From NCBI GenBank assembly GCA_964035545.1, contig OZ037765.1, positions 6,336,698 to 6,400,697 of the forward strand: DNA of 64,000 bases. Direction: 5' to 3'. The stretch is from Bugula neritina. Taxonomy: Eukaryota > Bryozoa > Gymnolaemata > Cheilostomatida > Bugulidae. The position numbers were made by a program, and so were the translations under genes. Shown one piece after another: positions 1 through 12,640 of this stretch (position 1 is the first letter of the stretch; each line of letters begins with the position of its first letter). The notes beneath the pieces are model-generated. The model ran no database searches, was not told the origin of the DNA, and saw nothing but the letters and a program-made list of their open reading frames with translations.

Positions 1-418
1 GTTGCAACTGCAACTTCACTGGTTTGCTGGATCTCACATGTAACATAGTTGCAGTATCAAAAGCTTAAGTTAGTTTTAATAGGTGCTTCTGGGAAAAGAT
101 TTTAAAGTCATTTTTTCTCCAAGTGAATGTTAAATCGCTGGAAAAATTCAGATTTACTTAATCTATTTAGAATGAAAAAGGATTTTCTTATACAGCAAAG
201 CCGAAATTTGAGATTAAAATGGTACTATTTTTGGATTTTGTTTGTTTCTCTACAATTCTGGGTATATTTTTACTAACTTAGTTGGAATCAGTAAATTCCC
301 GACCTTCTGATAAAACCAACTGCGAGGTGGCAGAAGTTGGTCTCCATGCATTCAAACACCTAATAAGCCACAACGTTCTGTCATCCACAATATAAGCTGA
401 TGATAATGTCTACTGCAG
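1..418 (+). other. Intron of GCN1 (5' exons outside the window)
   Basis: No coding exon could be read here. It ends in a polypyrimidine-poor acceptor (ctactgcag) directly before the first GCN1 exon at 419. By homology the preceding exon, encoding the HEAT repeats just before the '[10 protein letters not shown]' segment, lies to the left of the window. Confidence 0.6.
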
Positions 419-3400
419 CTAGAGAAGGGTCTGTTTGATGAGAACTGGAGAATCCGATTGAGTAGTGTACAGTTGCTCGGTGACCTGCTCTACAAGCTCT
501 CTGGTGTTAGCGGTAAGGGCTCCACTGAAACCGCCCATGATGATGACAATTTCGGCACAGAAATTAGTCAGCAGGTAAAGTATGGCATGTGTGTGATATG
601 TTCTACATATAGCTGGATTATGCATAGTCACATGCTGTGTATATTGTAAAATATGCATGTAGGAACCTAAACCATAACATCTTATTATCCGTGTTGTTTT
701 TTATATTGGATAAATTTCTTTGAATTGGTTCCCAAATATACTAGTCTATCCAATGCGTCTACCATTGTAAAGTCTTTTAAGGCGACACAACATATTTGAG
801 GCAAAAATTTTTGCCTGCAATTATAGTGCACGAAGAAGCATGGATAATTATTAGACAGCACTGTTTTTAAATTGCATTTATGTATTGACTCCAAGTTTTC
901 AATTTGTAATTCAACATCTAGTTTTCATATTTTGTAGTTGCAAAAATCTGTTGTTGTATATCATATTTATTTCCATGTTTTGTATATTACTATTTTGGCA
1001 TGGCCCTGTTCTGTCCTTGAGAAATCAATTCTCAATAATCTTTACATAAGCCCTATCTATGTAAATTATCTATTATTATTGCTATTCATCATAGATTCAT
1101 GGATGTAAAAAGTCTTCAGTTTTTTCTCACTTTTTTTCTGGTTTGTATTCATTCATTCAGTAGGCATGTTCAGCAAACTATCTTAGTTCTGTTTCAGAAA
1201 TAGTTAACCTGATGTTTGCCTAATATAGATGATAGTGTTACATGCATTTCTCAGTATGACATATAATCTGGTGCACATTGTATGGTGCTGCAGATGGTTA
1301 TTAAAATGTTGGGAGTAGAGAGAAGGAATCGTGTGCTATCTGGTCTCTATATGGGGCGGTCTGATACAGCCCTCCTTGTCAGACAGTCATCTCTACACGT
1401 GTGGAAGGTTATAGTCAGCAACACACCGAAGACTCTCCGTGACATCCTGCCTACACTATTCTCACTGCTGTTAGCCTGTCTGGCCAGCACCAGTTATGAC
1501 AAGAGGGAGGTATGTAGTAGTTGATGTCCTTATCAATCAGTTGTGGGCAGTTTATGCACTAAATTGGTAATTTACAGTGTAATTGCTCGGAAATATTTCT
1601 CAATCTCAATTGGTTTTATTTGTGAAGGTTTCTGCTTATTACAACTTTTCTACAGTTTTAGGATTTAAACTGATTAAGTATTTGTTGCAGCATTTTTCAA
1701 GTAGCTGGTTTGTTTGGCATGTTACTCATTTTAAAGGAGTGGGACTGAAGGCAGCCATCTGTTTGCCTCAGATATCATTGGTTAATGATATTTTTGAAAG
1801 TTTAAACGTTTATTATTATTTCTTGTGTCATCATATTTGTCATACAAGTGGTGACTGCTAGGAGACAATCCATGCACTTTGTAGGTTGCTGCCAGAACTC
1901 TGGGCGACATTGTGAAGAAGCTGGGAGAGAGAGTGCTGCCTGAGATCTTGCCGATACTTGAGGTTGGCTTAGCCTCAGAGGATGCAGATAAGAGACAGGG
2001 TGTCTGCATTGGGTTGAGTGAAATCATGAAATCAACTAGTAGAGATCATGTGATTGGCTATTCGGATAGCCTCATACCCACTGTCGCTAAGGCGCTGTCG
2101 GATAGCGAAGGGTCCGTCAGGTCAGCTGCCGCCAAGACGTTTGATTCACTGCACGCAAACATCGGGTTGAGAGCTCTGGACGAAGTTCTGCCAAACCTGC
2201 TTGAAAAACTGGTTAGTCGCCATTTGCAGTTAAATATGGAAGGATGTGCTTGTCTTCATAATAGGCAACCGGTTTTTAAGTTACTAATTTTCATTAATTA
2301 AACATCAAGTTTCATCACAAATTCAGAGTAGTTGTCAAAGTAGTTTGTATCATTTTCAGTTAAATTTCTAATGCTTGAGTTAATTATGTTTTAGTTCTGG
2401 TTTTTAAGATGTCATGTATATCTTGCAAGTTGAAGCTTGAATTAGAAATTAATATTGTGGCACGAAATTTGCCTACTTAAGTACGCTGACTCAGGAGTGT
2501 TAATCTGCAGCCTCTGTGAGCTTGTATATCCTGTTGTTAGAATGATGAGTCACAGAAAGAGTATGCCCTGGATGGACTTCAGCAAGTAATGGCCATCAAA
2601 TCTCAAGCGGTGCTTCCTTACCTCGTCCCCAAACTTACTCATCCTCCAGTCAACACTAAGGCTTTATCTCTGCTCTCCAGTGTGGCCGGGCATGCACTGG
2701 ATAGAGAGCTTCACAAAATATTGCAGGTAAAACTTTCGGTCACATGATTTTATCTTCTTGATAACAGTCATATATAACAGTAGCCAGAGCTTGTTGGCTG
2801 TCATTAGACTTGTATTATGGAACTTTAATACTTTTAATACTGAAAAGCACCATGTTGTTTATTCACAGGCTTTAAGTGGAAGTTTAGCCTCGAAACTAGG
2901 CACACCTGATGAGGATGAAGAGTTGGGCTATTGTATTGCTGTAGTGCAAAGTGTGCAGACTGAGCCCGCAGTTAGGACTGTAATTGACGAGTCTCTCAGA
3001 CTATTAAGTTCAAAGGTCAGTGCTGTTGAGCAGAATACTTACACTGTGTGTTTGGTAAGCTTTAGTTATCAAGAGTTGTCTGTGAAGGAGTTTGATATGT
3101 ATTTATATCGTATTTTGATATGTATTTGTGTGGATATTAAGTGTGGTAAGGTATGGGATGATAACTTGTCATGGATTATCTGTGCTGTGAGGCTATAGTT
3201 GTGAACCTACATTGTGATACAGGAGGAGCGGGTGCAGGCCGCCTCTGCGATGATACTCAATGTGTTCTGCAAGGAGACGAAGATGGAGTACGAGGACTAC
3301 CTCTCTCAGCTATTCAGAGCTACTATTGGTCTACTCTCACACTCTGATATCCGAGTGCTGACAGCTGCCTGGGACTGTATCAACTCTATAGTTAAGGTTT

Positions 3401-6400
3401 GTCTTCTCCTGTCAGTTTTCTCTGTATGTGACAATATAACCTCATACATTGCCAACACGCTTTACTATATCATTCCATACAATTCTTTTAAAAGTTTTAA
3501 AGTGATCAATCAATCAATCATTTGCTACAACTAAAGCAGTATGTTGGTGAGATATTCTTACTGGTTGTATTTGCAGAGACTTGATTCTACAAAATGTATG
3601 ATGCAAGTACCGACTGTGAAGCAAGCTCTACGTTACGCTGTCGCTGACCTGAAAGGTGGAAGTGTGCTGCCCGGCCTGTGTTTGCCTAAGAAAGTAAGAC
3701 AATCAGCTGTCACTTTACAAGATTTATGTTGCATTTCTATATATGCTGTAAAATTAATCCAATCCAAGAAGAAACAACTCTTACTGTAGTCATTACATTA
3801 TATTTGCAGGGTATGACGTGTCTGCTGCCATTATTCAGGGAGGGGCTCCTGTCTGGTGCCCCCGAGTTAAAGGAAACCTCGGCCCTGGCTCTCTCCGATG
3901 CAATCAAAGTGACCTCAGCTGATGCGCTCAAGCAGTCAGTGGTTCACATAACTGGTCCTCTTATTCGTGTGCTGGGAGACAGATATGGTCCCACTGTTAG
4001 AGTGGCCATGCTAGAAACTATTACAGTTCTGCTGCTAAAGGTTATTATACAATACATGTGTGCTTATCATCGGTAACATGCATTTATAAATACAAACAGT
4101 TGGTTATTTTATGTGAAGCGTGCATTATTAAATGTGCTATCCTATTGGGACTTTCTACAGTAATGCCATGATCATATATTTTATAACATTTGACATTTAT
4201 TCATGATGCTTGACTGGTGAAGAATATTTTAATTCAATTTTTAATGTATTTCTTTATACATGGCGCATGTTTCAGTCAATTTATTGTTTCTAAATGCTAG
4301 CGATTTCTGTTCAACTGAAAAAGAAAACGTTATTAAACTTATGATTGTGTTTATGTTGCAGTGTGGTCCAATGTTGAAGCCATTCCTGCCTCAACTGCAA
4401 ACAACTTTCATAAAGGCTCTCAAGGATGCCGCCCGATCTGTTAGACTGAGAGCTGCTGAGGCTATGGCTCAACTTATTGTTATTCACATGAAAGCAGACT
4501 CAGTCTTTACTGAACTCAACAACAGTATCAAAGATTATTCAGACGACAGCTCTGTACGGTATGATGTAATTTTGGTGTTTGTCTTCTCCTAGACTAGTGA
4601 TGTGCAAACAATTATTTCAACGATCCGAAGCTGAAAAATCTGACAAGAACTTAGAAAAAAGTGAAAACTTCACTGTTTCAATATGACGGCTCCCATCAAA
4701 TTACATTGTTATTATGGTTTAATATCACTTTATAGTTTAAAAAAATTTTATGTTTATATTATCTTACTTATGTTTTTTTTGTTTATTGCTATTCTAAATG
4801 AACCACATGAAAATAGGAGATGGTCCGAATCCAGATTCCCCATAGCTGTACTGGACCTTTGAATGACTGTTAATCAATTTATTGATGTGTATCTTTAGAG
4901 AGACATTCTTGTACGCTCTGCGACTGTGCCTAACGGGTGGCAGTAAGAAAATGGGGGCAGCCATTAGACAGGATATCACAAAGACTATAACTGGTTTAAT
5001 GGGAATGGCTGAAGATAGTGTGAGAACTACAAACGCCGCTGCTCTCGGGGCTCTACTTGGTTGTCTGCCCTCAGAAGAGAAGAGTGATGTCATTCTCTCT
5101 CATCTCCTAGGTAACACTCACTGCTTGTTTGTGTGTCTGTCTTCAGTTCAGTTCAGCTTGTTTGCCTAATAACCTGCTATCTCATGTGGAACATGTTTGT
5201 TTCATGTCAATTTTTCCTTGAAAATTTTTTGTTCAAATTTGCTTAATTTTGCTTATTTGAAGAGTAATGTTTGCTTCAGATGTTTTATTGATGTTTTATT
5301 GTTATTTTTGTTATCATATATTGTTGTTTTTATCAGATGTATTACTTCACACAATTTAGTCCTAACTGTAAAAATAATAAATTATTATTGCAAAGCTTTT
5401 TTACATATATTCTTATAGACTAGTAACTGCATTAAAAATAAATTAGAATTTTTTTTATTTACTACTTTATTTATAAATGAAGTAGTAAATAAAAAATGTT
5501 TCATATTTGTTAATTTAAATGCTTTTTTCTGATCTGAAATAGATTTAAGATTGCAAGTTTGTTTTTGCAACCGAGTAATAATTTCTTTCAGATAAGAACG
5601 AGAGTAACTGGATGATACTGCATGCTAGGAGTGTGGCCCTGTTCGTAGCACTAAAAGAGAGTTATAGCTCCTTGCTGCAAGATGGTGATAACCGGGAGGC
5701 TGTTATAGAAGTCCTTTTGTCTCACAGCAGTTCTGATAAAGTAGACTATTCTATATTGTTGTATTTTCATTAAATAAATTAATTGCCCATAAAAATTACT
5801 GTGTCAAGTGATAGTGCAAGCTTATAATTTGGCAAATTGCATTAAATAAAATTTGGAGGCTTTCAATCCACAATTATTTTGTCTGTATTAGTTGTATTTA
5901 TGCATATCTTATAAATGTGTGTTGTGTTAATTCTAGGTATCAGTAGCTCAGTTCGGCTTGAGAGGAATAGCTATGATGTTAGAGCAAGACGTGCGAGCTT
6001 CTACCAGTCTAGATAAACGTCTTGTCATTGCTGTTAAAACGGTAAGTTTGTGTACCACAGATGTTTGTGACCCACGCTGTGTGACAACTATCTTGCTACT
6101 ATCTATTCAGTAATAGTGTTTTTTGTTACTGATGATTGGTTGTTAGCACATGATTGACATATTGGCTGTTGTATTGTCAGGCTATGAAGAGCGAATCAAA
6201 TGATGTGAAACAACTAGTTGCTCACGTCATTGAGCTGGTGAGTCGAGTAGCCAATCACTGTTCACAGGAAGGACTCGAAGAAAGTGTTTCTAAGATTTGG
6301 ATACCGACGTTGATCACAGGTGCTAAGGAGAAGAACTCCGCAGTAAAGGCGTCTAGTGAATATGCGTTGATAACACTTCTTCAACTCCGTAAATCTGATG

Positions 6401-9400
6401 ATTGCTATAAGGTAGGAAATAGCTTTTAGTTTTCACATCGATATGCATGTCTGTGAGCACAACTGGCCACAACATTTCATTCACAGTTACATTCACAGCA
6501 TGAATAACTTTATGGCAAAAAATGGAAAATTGCATGTATATTAGTTTAAATAAGAAGACCCTATTTTCTTCTTGCCTTTAGTGTAGCCAATAGACCATGT
6601 AAAACTCAGCCAATCAGCGAAGTGTACCAGGTCAATGTCTTACCATTGTAACTGATATAAAATTCTGCAAGTTCAATTGCAAAATGCATGCTTCTAGAAG
6701 CTAGTTGTGCAACTTTTTTTCATGCATTATTTAATTTCATATCTTAAATTGATGACTCTTGAAATGATTTTTTAAAATGTCTAAATTAAGTGTGTATAAA
6801 ATGCAATTAAAAATTGCGTGTCTAAAAAATGACCTGGTACACTTTTGCAACTTAAGGCCAATTATTACATAACTGCCAGCTTAGTAGTTATTTGTTGTTG
6901 CAGCTTGAATGGGTTATTGTTTAGCATTGAAAGCTTGTAATAAACGGCTGTGAATTTGGTACATGAATTTGATTGGCTGGTTTTTGAATGGCCCTTTAGT
7001 ATATGCATCTGGATGGCTGGGTAGTGTAGGCTCCGCCTACATCTAGCTAATGTACAGTAGCCAATCCACAGTAGTATTACAAAATTTCTGTTTAACATAT
7101 GAAATATTCTGGTCATTTGTTTTGTACTTTACAATAGTATATATTCTATTCAACTGGAATTTTATTGTATGTAAGCCATGGGAACTACTAAGAGGTTAAA
7201 TCAACCACCCATGCTGGTAATATTGTAGCTAGCAGTAATAGCAAGTCCACACCATATAAATATACATATAAGCTATTATGTGCAGCTTATGAATGCTAAA
7301 ATGACCCCATTTCTTACCTTCAATTTGAAAAAAATTGTATTACATATTTTGCCACTTCTGCACCAAGAATGTGTTTTCCTTTTAAATTTTGAAAATAGTA
7401 GTCAGTTTCTGCAGCAGTCAACATCCACAATAAACAACGTAAGCTTTCAAATAAACTATAAATATATGAAATATTAATGTGGAAACAATGTAATTTATTT
7501 ATTGTTATGATGAAAAATTACAAGAATATTATATAAAAGCTAGATATAGATTTCTAGTAAAATGGCACAGGTAAAAATAACACATTTTTACTTCAAATCC
7601 TAAATTTCATCAGTCACCAATGGTGGCTGTAGATTACAGAGAGCACAGCAGACTATCATAGTCTTGTCTAATAAAGATGCCAACACCAAGTTCACACTTC
7701 GGGACCATTTAAAATATTGAACTCCTTTATCCTTTTGATTGCTCTTTCGACATGGATTCGAAGGTTAGAAATCAACTTTGTTTGCAGTAACTGCATTTTA
7801 GTCATTTGCAAATGGCCTCTTTTCCCAAGTGATATGGCCAACTTGGCTCCAGCGCCTATAAGTTCTTCTTCAATCGTGAAGGTATAAAGGCAAGTTAAGA
7901 AGCCTCTATCTGCATGACCACATCACCTGGGTTTATGAAGTCTAAGAACCCAGAGTCATTCACTACACACTTGTCTGAGGCTCTACCTCCCATTCCATGC
8001 GAAATAAAGCAGATAGTGCCCCTGGGTGTAATTGCAACCAAATACTTGATGGTGTTGGTCTTTTTATACTCACTCCATGTTAAATATTGAGCCAGCTTTG
8101 ATTGAGGCTTGCAAATGAATATTTCTGTGCAGTCTATAATGCACCTAATGTAAGCATATTGGCTTTGAAAGCTCAGAGGGATGTTCAGCTTTTCTCTTGG
8201 TGGAAAATATTTAACGTGTCTTTGAAGGTTTTGCTTGCTAGCAATCTAAAGAGATAAAAATAGCCAGCAAGTATTTGAAACTGTAAACCTTGACGCAGCT
8301 TCATCAAAGCCAATAAAAGTTCATCTTGTCTTGTTAACTTTTTTTGGAGAGTAAGAACTTTCATCTTCGGACATATAAATCTAAATATAGTAAATAAAGA
8401 AAGAAAATTAAATTATGATTCAAATTATAATGTATGTGCTAAATAAATTTTGTGCTTAGTTTGTATTCATTCAGCAGTTTTTACCCTCTGGTAAGTAGCT
8501 TCAGTTATATTTTGCAACAACTATGAAGTTCAAGAACTGCTAGCTGAAGGCTTGACCCAATATATCACCATCCGAACAAAATGTAATGTGTGTCAACATG
8601 TGTTACATAATACTGTAACAGTACATGATAAGCTAGTTGTATGAATACATGCTTTGAATGAAGTCATGAGTTTAAACAAATACTGTGGACAAACAATTAT
8701 TACTTTATTTTATAATTATACTATAACTAATTCAAACCCATATTATTTCTAGAATAGCATTTAATAATGTTTGTGAATAAGTGAAACTAGTAACAAGTGT
8801 AAACCATTTTAGTTTTAAACACCTACTTAGTTTCAGCTAATAATTAGATTAGGAGGCCACTTTTAATAAGCTTTAAAATAACCAAGGAAAATTTAGGTTA
8901 AAACAATTTACTTTTCCTGCAACAAATTTAATTAAAATGACAGTTTTAATACATATCAAATTTAATCAATGTACAAATTTTAGCATAGTGAGACTTGCAT
9001 TGTTTATTTGTAATAAACCATAGTATATCTTTGCAATAAGAAAATAATAATTTTCACCTTGCTAAAGAAAAGTATAGAGAACGTGTAGGTATTCCAGAAT
9101 AGAATTTAGTTCACTCATCTGTAGTCGTGAAAGTTTTCAAAACTTTTACTTTTTTAATAGTTGCTTTTTGTTTAATCGTGGAATATTTTGAGCTTTTTCT
9201 TCCAACTTTTGAATTCGTCTATCAATAGAATGTGCAGGACTTTTTTCTGAGTAGTTGATGTTTCTGGTAACTCAGTTACTTCTGATGAAGTCTGACTATG
9301 AGGATGGCTGTCAGATGAGTTCTGTTGCTCTATATCAGCTGACTCTGTTGAAGACGTTTTCTGTTCGTTTCCTTCACTTGTTTTATTAAAACCACTGTTT

Positions 9401-10861
9401 TTTGTGCGTCTTACATTATATGCTTTAGTGCGTTGGTAACCCAAATAAAGGGTTGGAGTTGGATTTTGCTCAGTGGGCTGACCATCCTTATAATTATGAT
9501 TATGATAGTCTGCTGTGCTCTCTGTAATCTACAGCCACCATTGGTGACTGATGAAATTTAGGATTTGAAGTAAAAATGTGTTATTTTTACCTGTGCCATT
9601 TTACTAGAAATCTATATCTAGCTTTTATATAATATTCTTGTAATTTTTCATCATAGCAATAAATAAATTACATTGTTTCCACATTAATATTTCATATATT
9701 TATAGTTTATTTGAAAGCTTACGTTGTTTATTGTGGATGTTGACTGCTGCAGAAACTGACTACTATTTTCAAAATTTAAAAGGAAAACACATTCTTGGTG
9801 CAGAAGTGGCAAAATATGTAATACAATTTTTTTCAAATTGAAGGTAAGAAATGGGGTCATTTTAGCATTCATAAGCTGCACATAATAGCTTATATGTATA
9901 TTTATATGGTGTGGACTTGCTATTACTGCTAGCTACAATATTACCAGCATGGGTGGTTGATTTAACCTCTTAGTAGTTCCCATGGCTTACATACAATAAA
10001 ATTCCAGTTGAATAGAATATATACTATTGTAAAGTACAAAACAAATGACCAGAATATTTCATATGTTAAACAGAAATTTTGTAATACTACTGTGGATTGG
10101 CTACTGTACATTAGCTAGATGTAGGCGGAGCCTACACTACCCAGCCATCCAGATGCATATACTAAAGGGCCATTCAAAAACCAGCCAATCAAATTCATGT
10201 ACCAAATTCACAGCCGTTTACTACAAGCTTTCAATGCTAAACAATAACCCATTCAAGCTGCAACAACAAATAACTACTAAGCTGGCAGTTATGTAATAAT
10301 TGGCCTTAAGTTGCAAAAGTGTACCAGGTCATTTTTTTAGACATGCAATTTTTAATTGCATTTTATAAACACTTAATTTAGACATTTTAAAAAATCATTT
10401 CAAGAGTCATCAATTTAAGATATGAAATTAAATAATGCATGAAAAAAAAGTTGCACAACTAGCTTCTAGAAGCATGCATTTTGCAATTGAACTTGCAGAA
10501 TTTTATATCAGTTACAATGGTAAGACATTGACCTGGTACACTTCGCTGATTGGCTGAGTTTTACATGGTCTATTAAAAATCTCTTCACATATTTTTATGT
10601 ATGTTAAAATGCTGTAGTAAGTCATGATTTTACAATTGTTCTACCAGGTACTTCACTGCTGAAAAATGCAATTCATTAAATTATCTGATACTTTGATAAA
10701 ATATATTTTCATATTCTTATTATATTTGTTAGAAATACCTACCGATCATAGATGGGCCAAAGGGAGAGTTGCTACTTGAAACTTATAACAAAAATTTGAA
10801 AAGGCTACTCAAGCTGGCGGAGCCTAAAGAGGAAGTGCTAGATGTAACTTTGCTAAAATGA
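419..10861 (+). CDS. GCN1: GCN1, activator of the eIF2-alpha kinase GCN2 (C-terminal part)
   Basis: Ribosome-associated HEAT-repeat scaffold that binds colliding ribosomes and passes uncharged-tRNA or stall signals to GCN2 (family knowledge). Fourteen exons are joined in phase: 419-574, 1294-1509, 1885-2211, 2541-2726, 2869-3015, 3223-3396, 3577-3693, 3810-4040, 4362-4558, 4899-5110, 5592-5740, 5937-6041, 6181-6411, 10733-10861 (TGA). They give 858 residues of continuous HEAT repeats. Diagnostic stretches include [50 protein letters not shown] and [15 protein letters not shown], collinear with the last third of animal GCN1. The GCN2 RWD-binding segment known from yeast should fall in this part. 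The final coding exon is only 43 codons and is separated from the rest by a 4.3-kb intron that contains a DNA transposon. The 5' two thirds of the gene are missing because the window starts inside it. All junctions are GT-AG. Confidence 0.95.
6589..7660 (+). repeat. Left terminal inverted repeat of the transposon
   Basis: It pairs with 9501-10574. The match runs from AATAGACCATG to GACTATCATA at 7651-7660 and then stops. The two arms encode identical incidental reading frames of 65 and 83 codons, showing how little they differ. Within the arm, GTGTACCAGGTCA (6622-6634) recurs inverted as TGACCTGGTACAC (6830-6842), a possible subterminal transposase-binding pair. Confidence 0.9.
7692..8365 (-). 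pseudogene. Decayed DDE_4 (Harbinger/ISL2EU-like) transposase
   Basis: The minus strand reads in pieces as a DDE superfamily-4 nuclease. An N-terminal helix-turn-helix-like piece ([15 protein letters not shown], near 8360-8300) is followed by a region that has lost sequence or changed frame. The catalytic core then starts near 8200. The first Asp lies in CIIDCTE (about 8132), followed by [19 protein letters not shown] and GGRASDK. The second Asp is in DRGF (about 7908) and the Glu in [11 protein letters not shown] (about 7747). A one-base deletion near 7912-7915 breaks the frame immediately before DRGF, and at least one more frame change lies between the N-terminal piece and the core. It ends at a TGA after NGPEV. 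The enzyme cannot be made from this copy, so any mobility would need a transposase from elsewhere. Confidence 0.8.
9172..9500 (-). pseudogene. THAP-domain C-terminal remnant plus Ser/Thr-rich linker of the transposase
   Basis: An open frame of about 109 codons on the minus strand begins at the inner edge of the right arm with [20 protein letters not shown]. This matches the usual end of THAP zinc-finger domains (basic residue, Gly-x-Pro, then Pro and hydrophobic residues). A low-complexity Ser/Thr/Glu stretch and a Lys-rich end ([12 protein letters not shown], stop at 9172) follow. The zinc-binding part of THAP is not visible because the sequence upstream is the inverted arm. It is probably an exon or fragment of the same transposase gene. 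Confidence 0.5.
9501..10574 (-). repeat. Right terminal inverted repeat of the transposon
   Basis: Reverse complement of 6589-7660. Differences seen include one base in the AAGTGTGTATAAAA region (G versus T) and a one-base length change in a poly-A/T run. Arms this similar imply a young insertion or recent arm homogenisation. Confidence 0.9.
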
Positions 10862-11128
10862 CACTTGGACATTTGAAAGCATGAAAAACTTCAATCTGTG
10901 GCTGACTTTATTACATTGCAAAATTTAATAGTTTTTAAAATAATTATTTTATTCTGAAATGATTTGTTGGGTAAAGCTTATAAAATACAAAGTTACTTAA
11001 AAAAAACTTCATCAGCTTTTTGAGATAATTTAGTTTACTTGCAATGTTCAAGTCTTATTGTTAATAATAGTTTAAGTAAGCATGTACTGGCAAACATTAG
11101 TGTATAGCAATTAAACAAATTTGCATTT

Positions 11129-11134
11129 AATAAA
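11129..11134 (+). terminator. Candidate GCN1 poly(A) signal (AATAAA)
   Basis: First AATAAA found after the GCN1 stop codon, 268 nt downstream. A second one lies at 11219-11224. Which is used cannot be told from sequence. Confidence 0.4.
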
Positions 11135-12469
11135 AATAGCAAATGTATTCATTTGAAGCACTTGGTCTGCATCTCATTGTTACTATTTAAATATAATTCA
11201 GGGGGACTGTTTTGCTCCAATAAACTGGCTTTAGCTTACAAGAAAACTGTCACAATATGGTACTCAAAAAGACATCTTTATAATGTCTACTCCATAAACT
11301 AAACACTCTTATTTTAATACCTAGATGAAATAACAAGATATGTTAATAAGATTTTTACTATTTTTTTCAAGAATTTTTTTTTAACAAAATTTCAGAATTT
11401 TTGCCATTTTCTTTGAAAAATCTTGCTAAATCTAACTGACATAATATGATGTAGGACAAAAATACTAACGATGAAGAATTGTGATGCTTTCTTATAATAT
11501 ATAACATGAATGTTTTAAATGCCGACTAGATTGAGTGCCATATATTTTTCAAATTATTTACATACATGTATGCTCCTGTAACGCAGATATATGTGCAACA
11601 CTGAAGGGGCATACCCAAAACCTTAAAGGGTGAATACAGTATTGTACTTCTACATGGTTGATAACAGCAAATTTCATAACTGAACCTGGTGTCCTACAAA
11701 TTAATAGTAGTACAGGTAATTACAGTTTTGTTTTCTCTGCGCACACACACAAATAACTGATTATTATAATACAATTATTATAATATAAAGCAGCATTATT
11801 TGCCTTCAAGAGTCAGGCAGATGAACATGAGATGGCTGAAATATCTTGAAAGGATAAAGGATAAACTGCTTTACTCATAGGCCATAGCTGAAAAGCTAAA
11901 AGATGGAAGGTCAACACTGCAACCAATGAGGGCCCAGGTTGAGATTTAAAGACACTGAGTGTGGTGCAAAATATGAAGGAGTTGGAAATGGGTAAAGATA
12001 GTTGGCAAAGGATGGCTAAGTACAGAGACAGTTGGAGATGTGTGGTCAAACCAAAGTGAAAAGAGTTATGTGCTAACAGAATGATCTGATGGTGATTTGC
12101 ATCCAATAAAATTGAGAGTTCATGAATTATGGAGTTATCTTTTTTTAGGGTGCGAGTATCGTATGTTGCCTGGGTTCTGTGCAAGTGCGATTTTACGACG
12201 GTACTTGTACACAGCACTCAATGTTTTAAAGTCCTAGAACTACACCGAGTAAAATGAACAGCTGAAAACATCCATCTCAACCAGGGGTATCTTATTTTAT
12301 CTTATGCATACACTCAATTGATTTCAAACAGATTGATTCAGAAACATATGCCGGGAATCTGAATCTCATTTTCTAGTAGTATTTAGAGCTGCACTGTTTT
12401 AGTTAAAAATAAAAAACTGTACCAATTACTATGATATTCATCAACCATTACTCCATTGGCATTTGATTA

Positions 12470-12640
12470 GCATTAGAGTTTAGACAGTTAGTTTTACACT
12501 TGGTCTTACAGTCACTGTTAAGTATTAAGTGTTGGACTTAAAGCTAATAAGATAAAGACTAACAGTAACTGACTAACTCTAAGTAGAAGTTAGACTTGCT
12601 GTTACTGTTCCGGTTAGTAACACTAACTCAAACTGCTATT
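12470..12640. repeat. Degenerate TTAGT/ACTAA simple-repeat tract
   Basis: Short imperfect repeats of AGTTAGT, TAAGTGTT, ACAGTAACTGACTAAC and related units occur on both strands. It resembles the larger TAGTAATACTAATA tracts elsewhere in the window. Confidence 0.45.

Larger units (their letters stand above)
6589..10574. mobile_element. DNA transposon with ~1.07-kb terminal inverted repeats, THAP/DDE_4 type, inside the last GCN1 intron
   Basis: Two long arms (6589-7660 and 9501-10574) are reverse complements with only isolated base differences and homopolymer indels. The centre (7661-9500) carries decayed coding sequence on the minus strand with DDE_4 and THAP-like segments. The outer ends read AATAGACCATGT...ACATGGTCTATT, so a TA dinucleotide abuts GACCATG at both ends and may be a 2-bp target duplication. 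The DDE_4 plus THAP combination suggests a Harbinger/ISL2EU-like element; the superfamily assignment is inference. The element lies wholly within the intron, 177 nt after the upstream donor and 158 nt before the acceptor. Confidence 0.85.

Noticed and set aside
7280-7477. 65-codon frame duplicated at 9684-9881 in opposite orientation
   Set aside because: Both are the same stretch of the transposon inverted repeat, low in complexity and without domain features; not a gene pair.
11813-12217. 134-codon open frame on the minus strand between GCN1 and muskelin
   Set aside because: No recognisable domain, no credible splice or start context, and residue composition like chance translation. A single frame of this length is not strong evidence in 64 kb.
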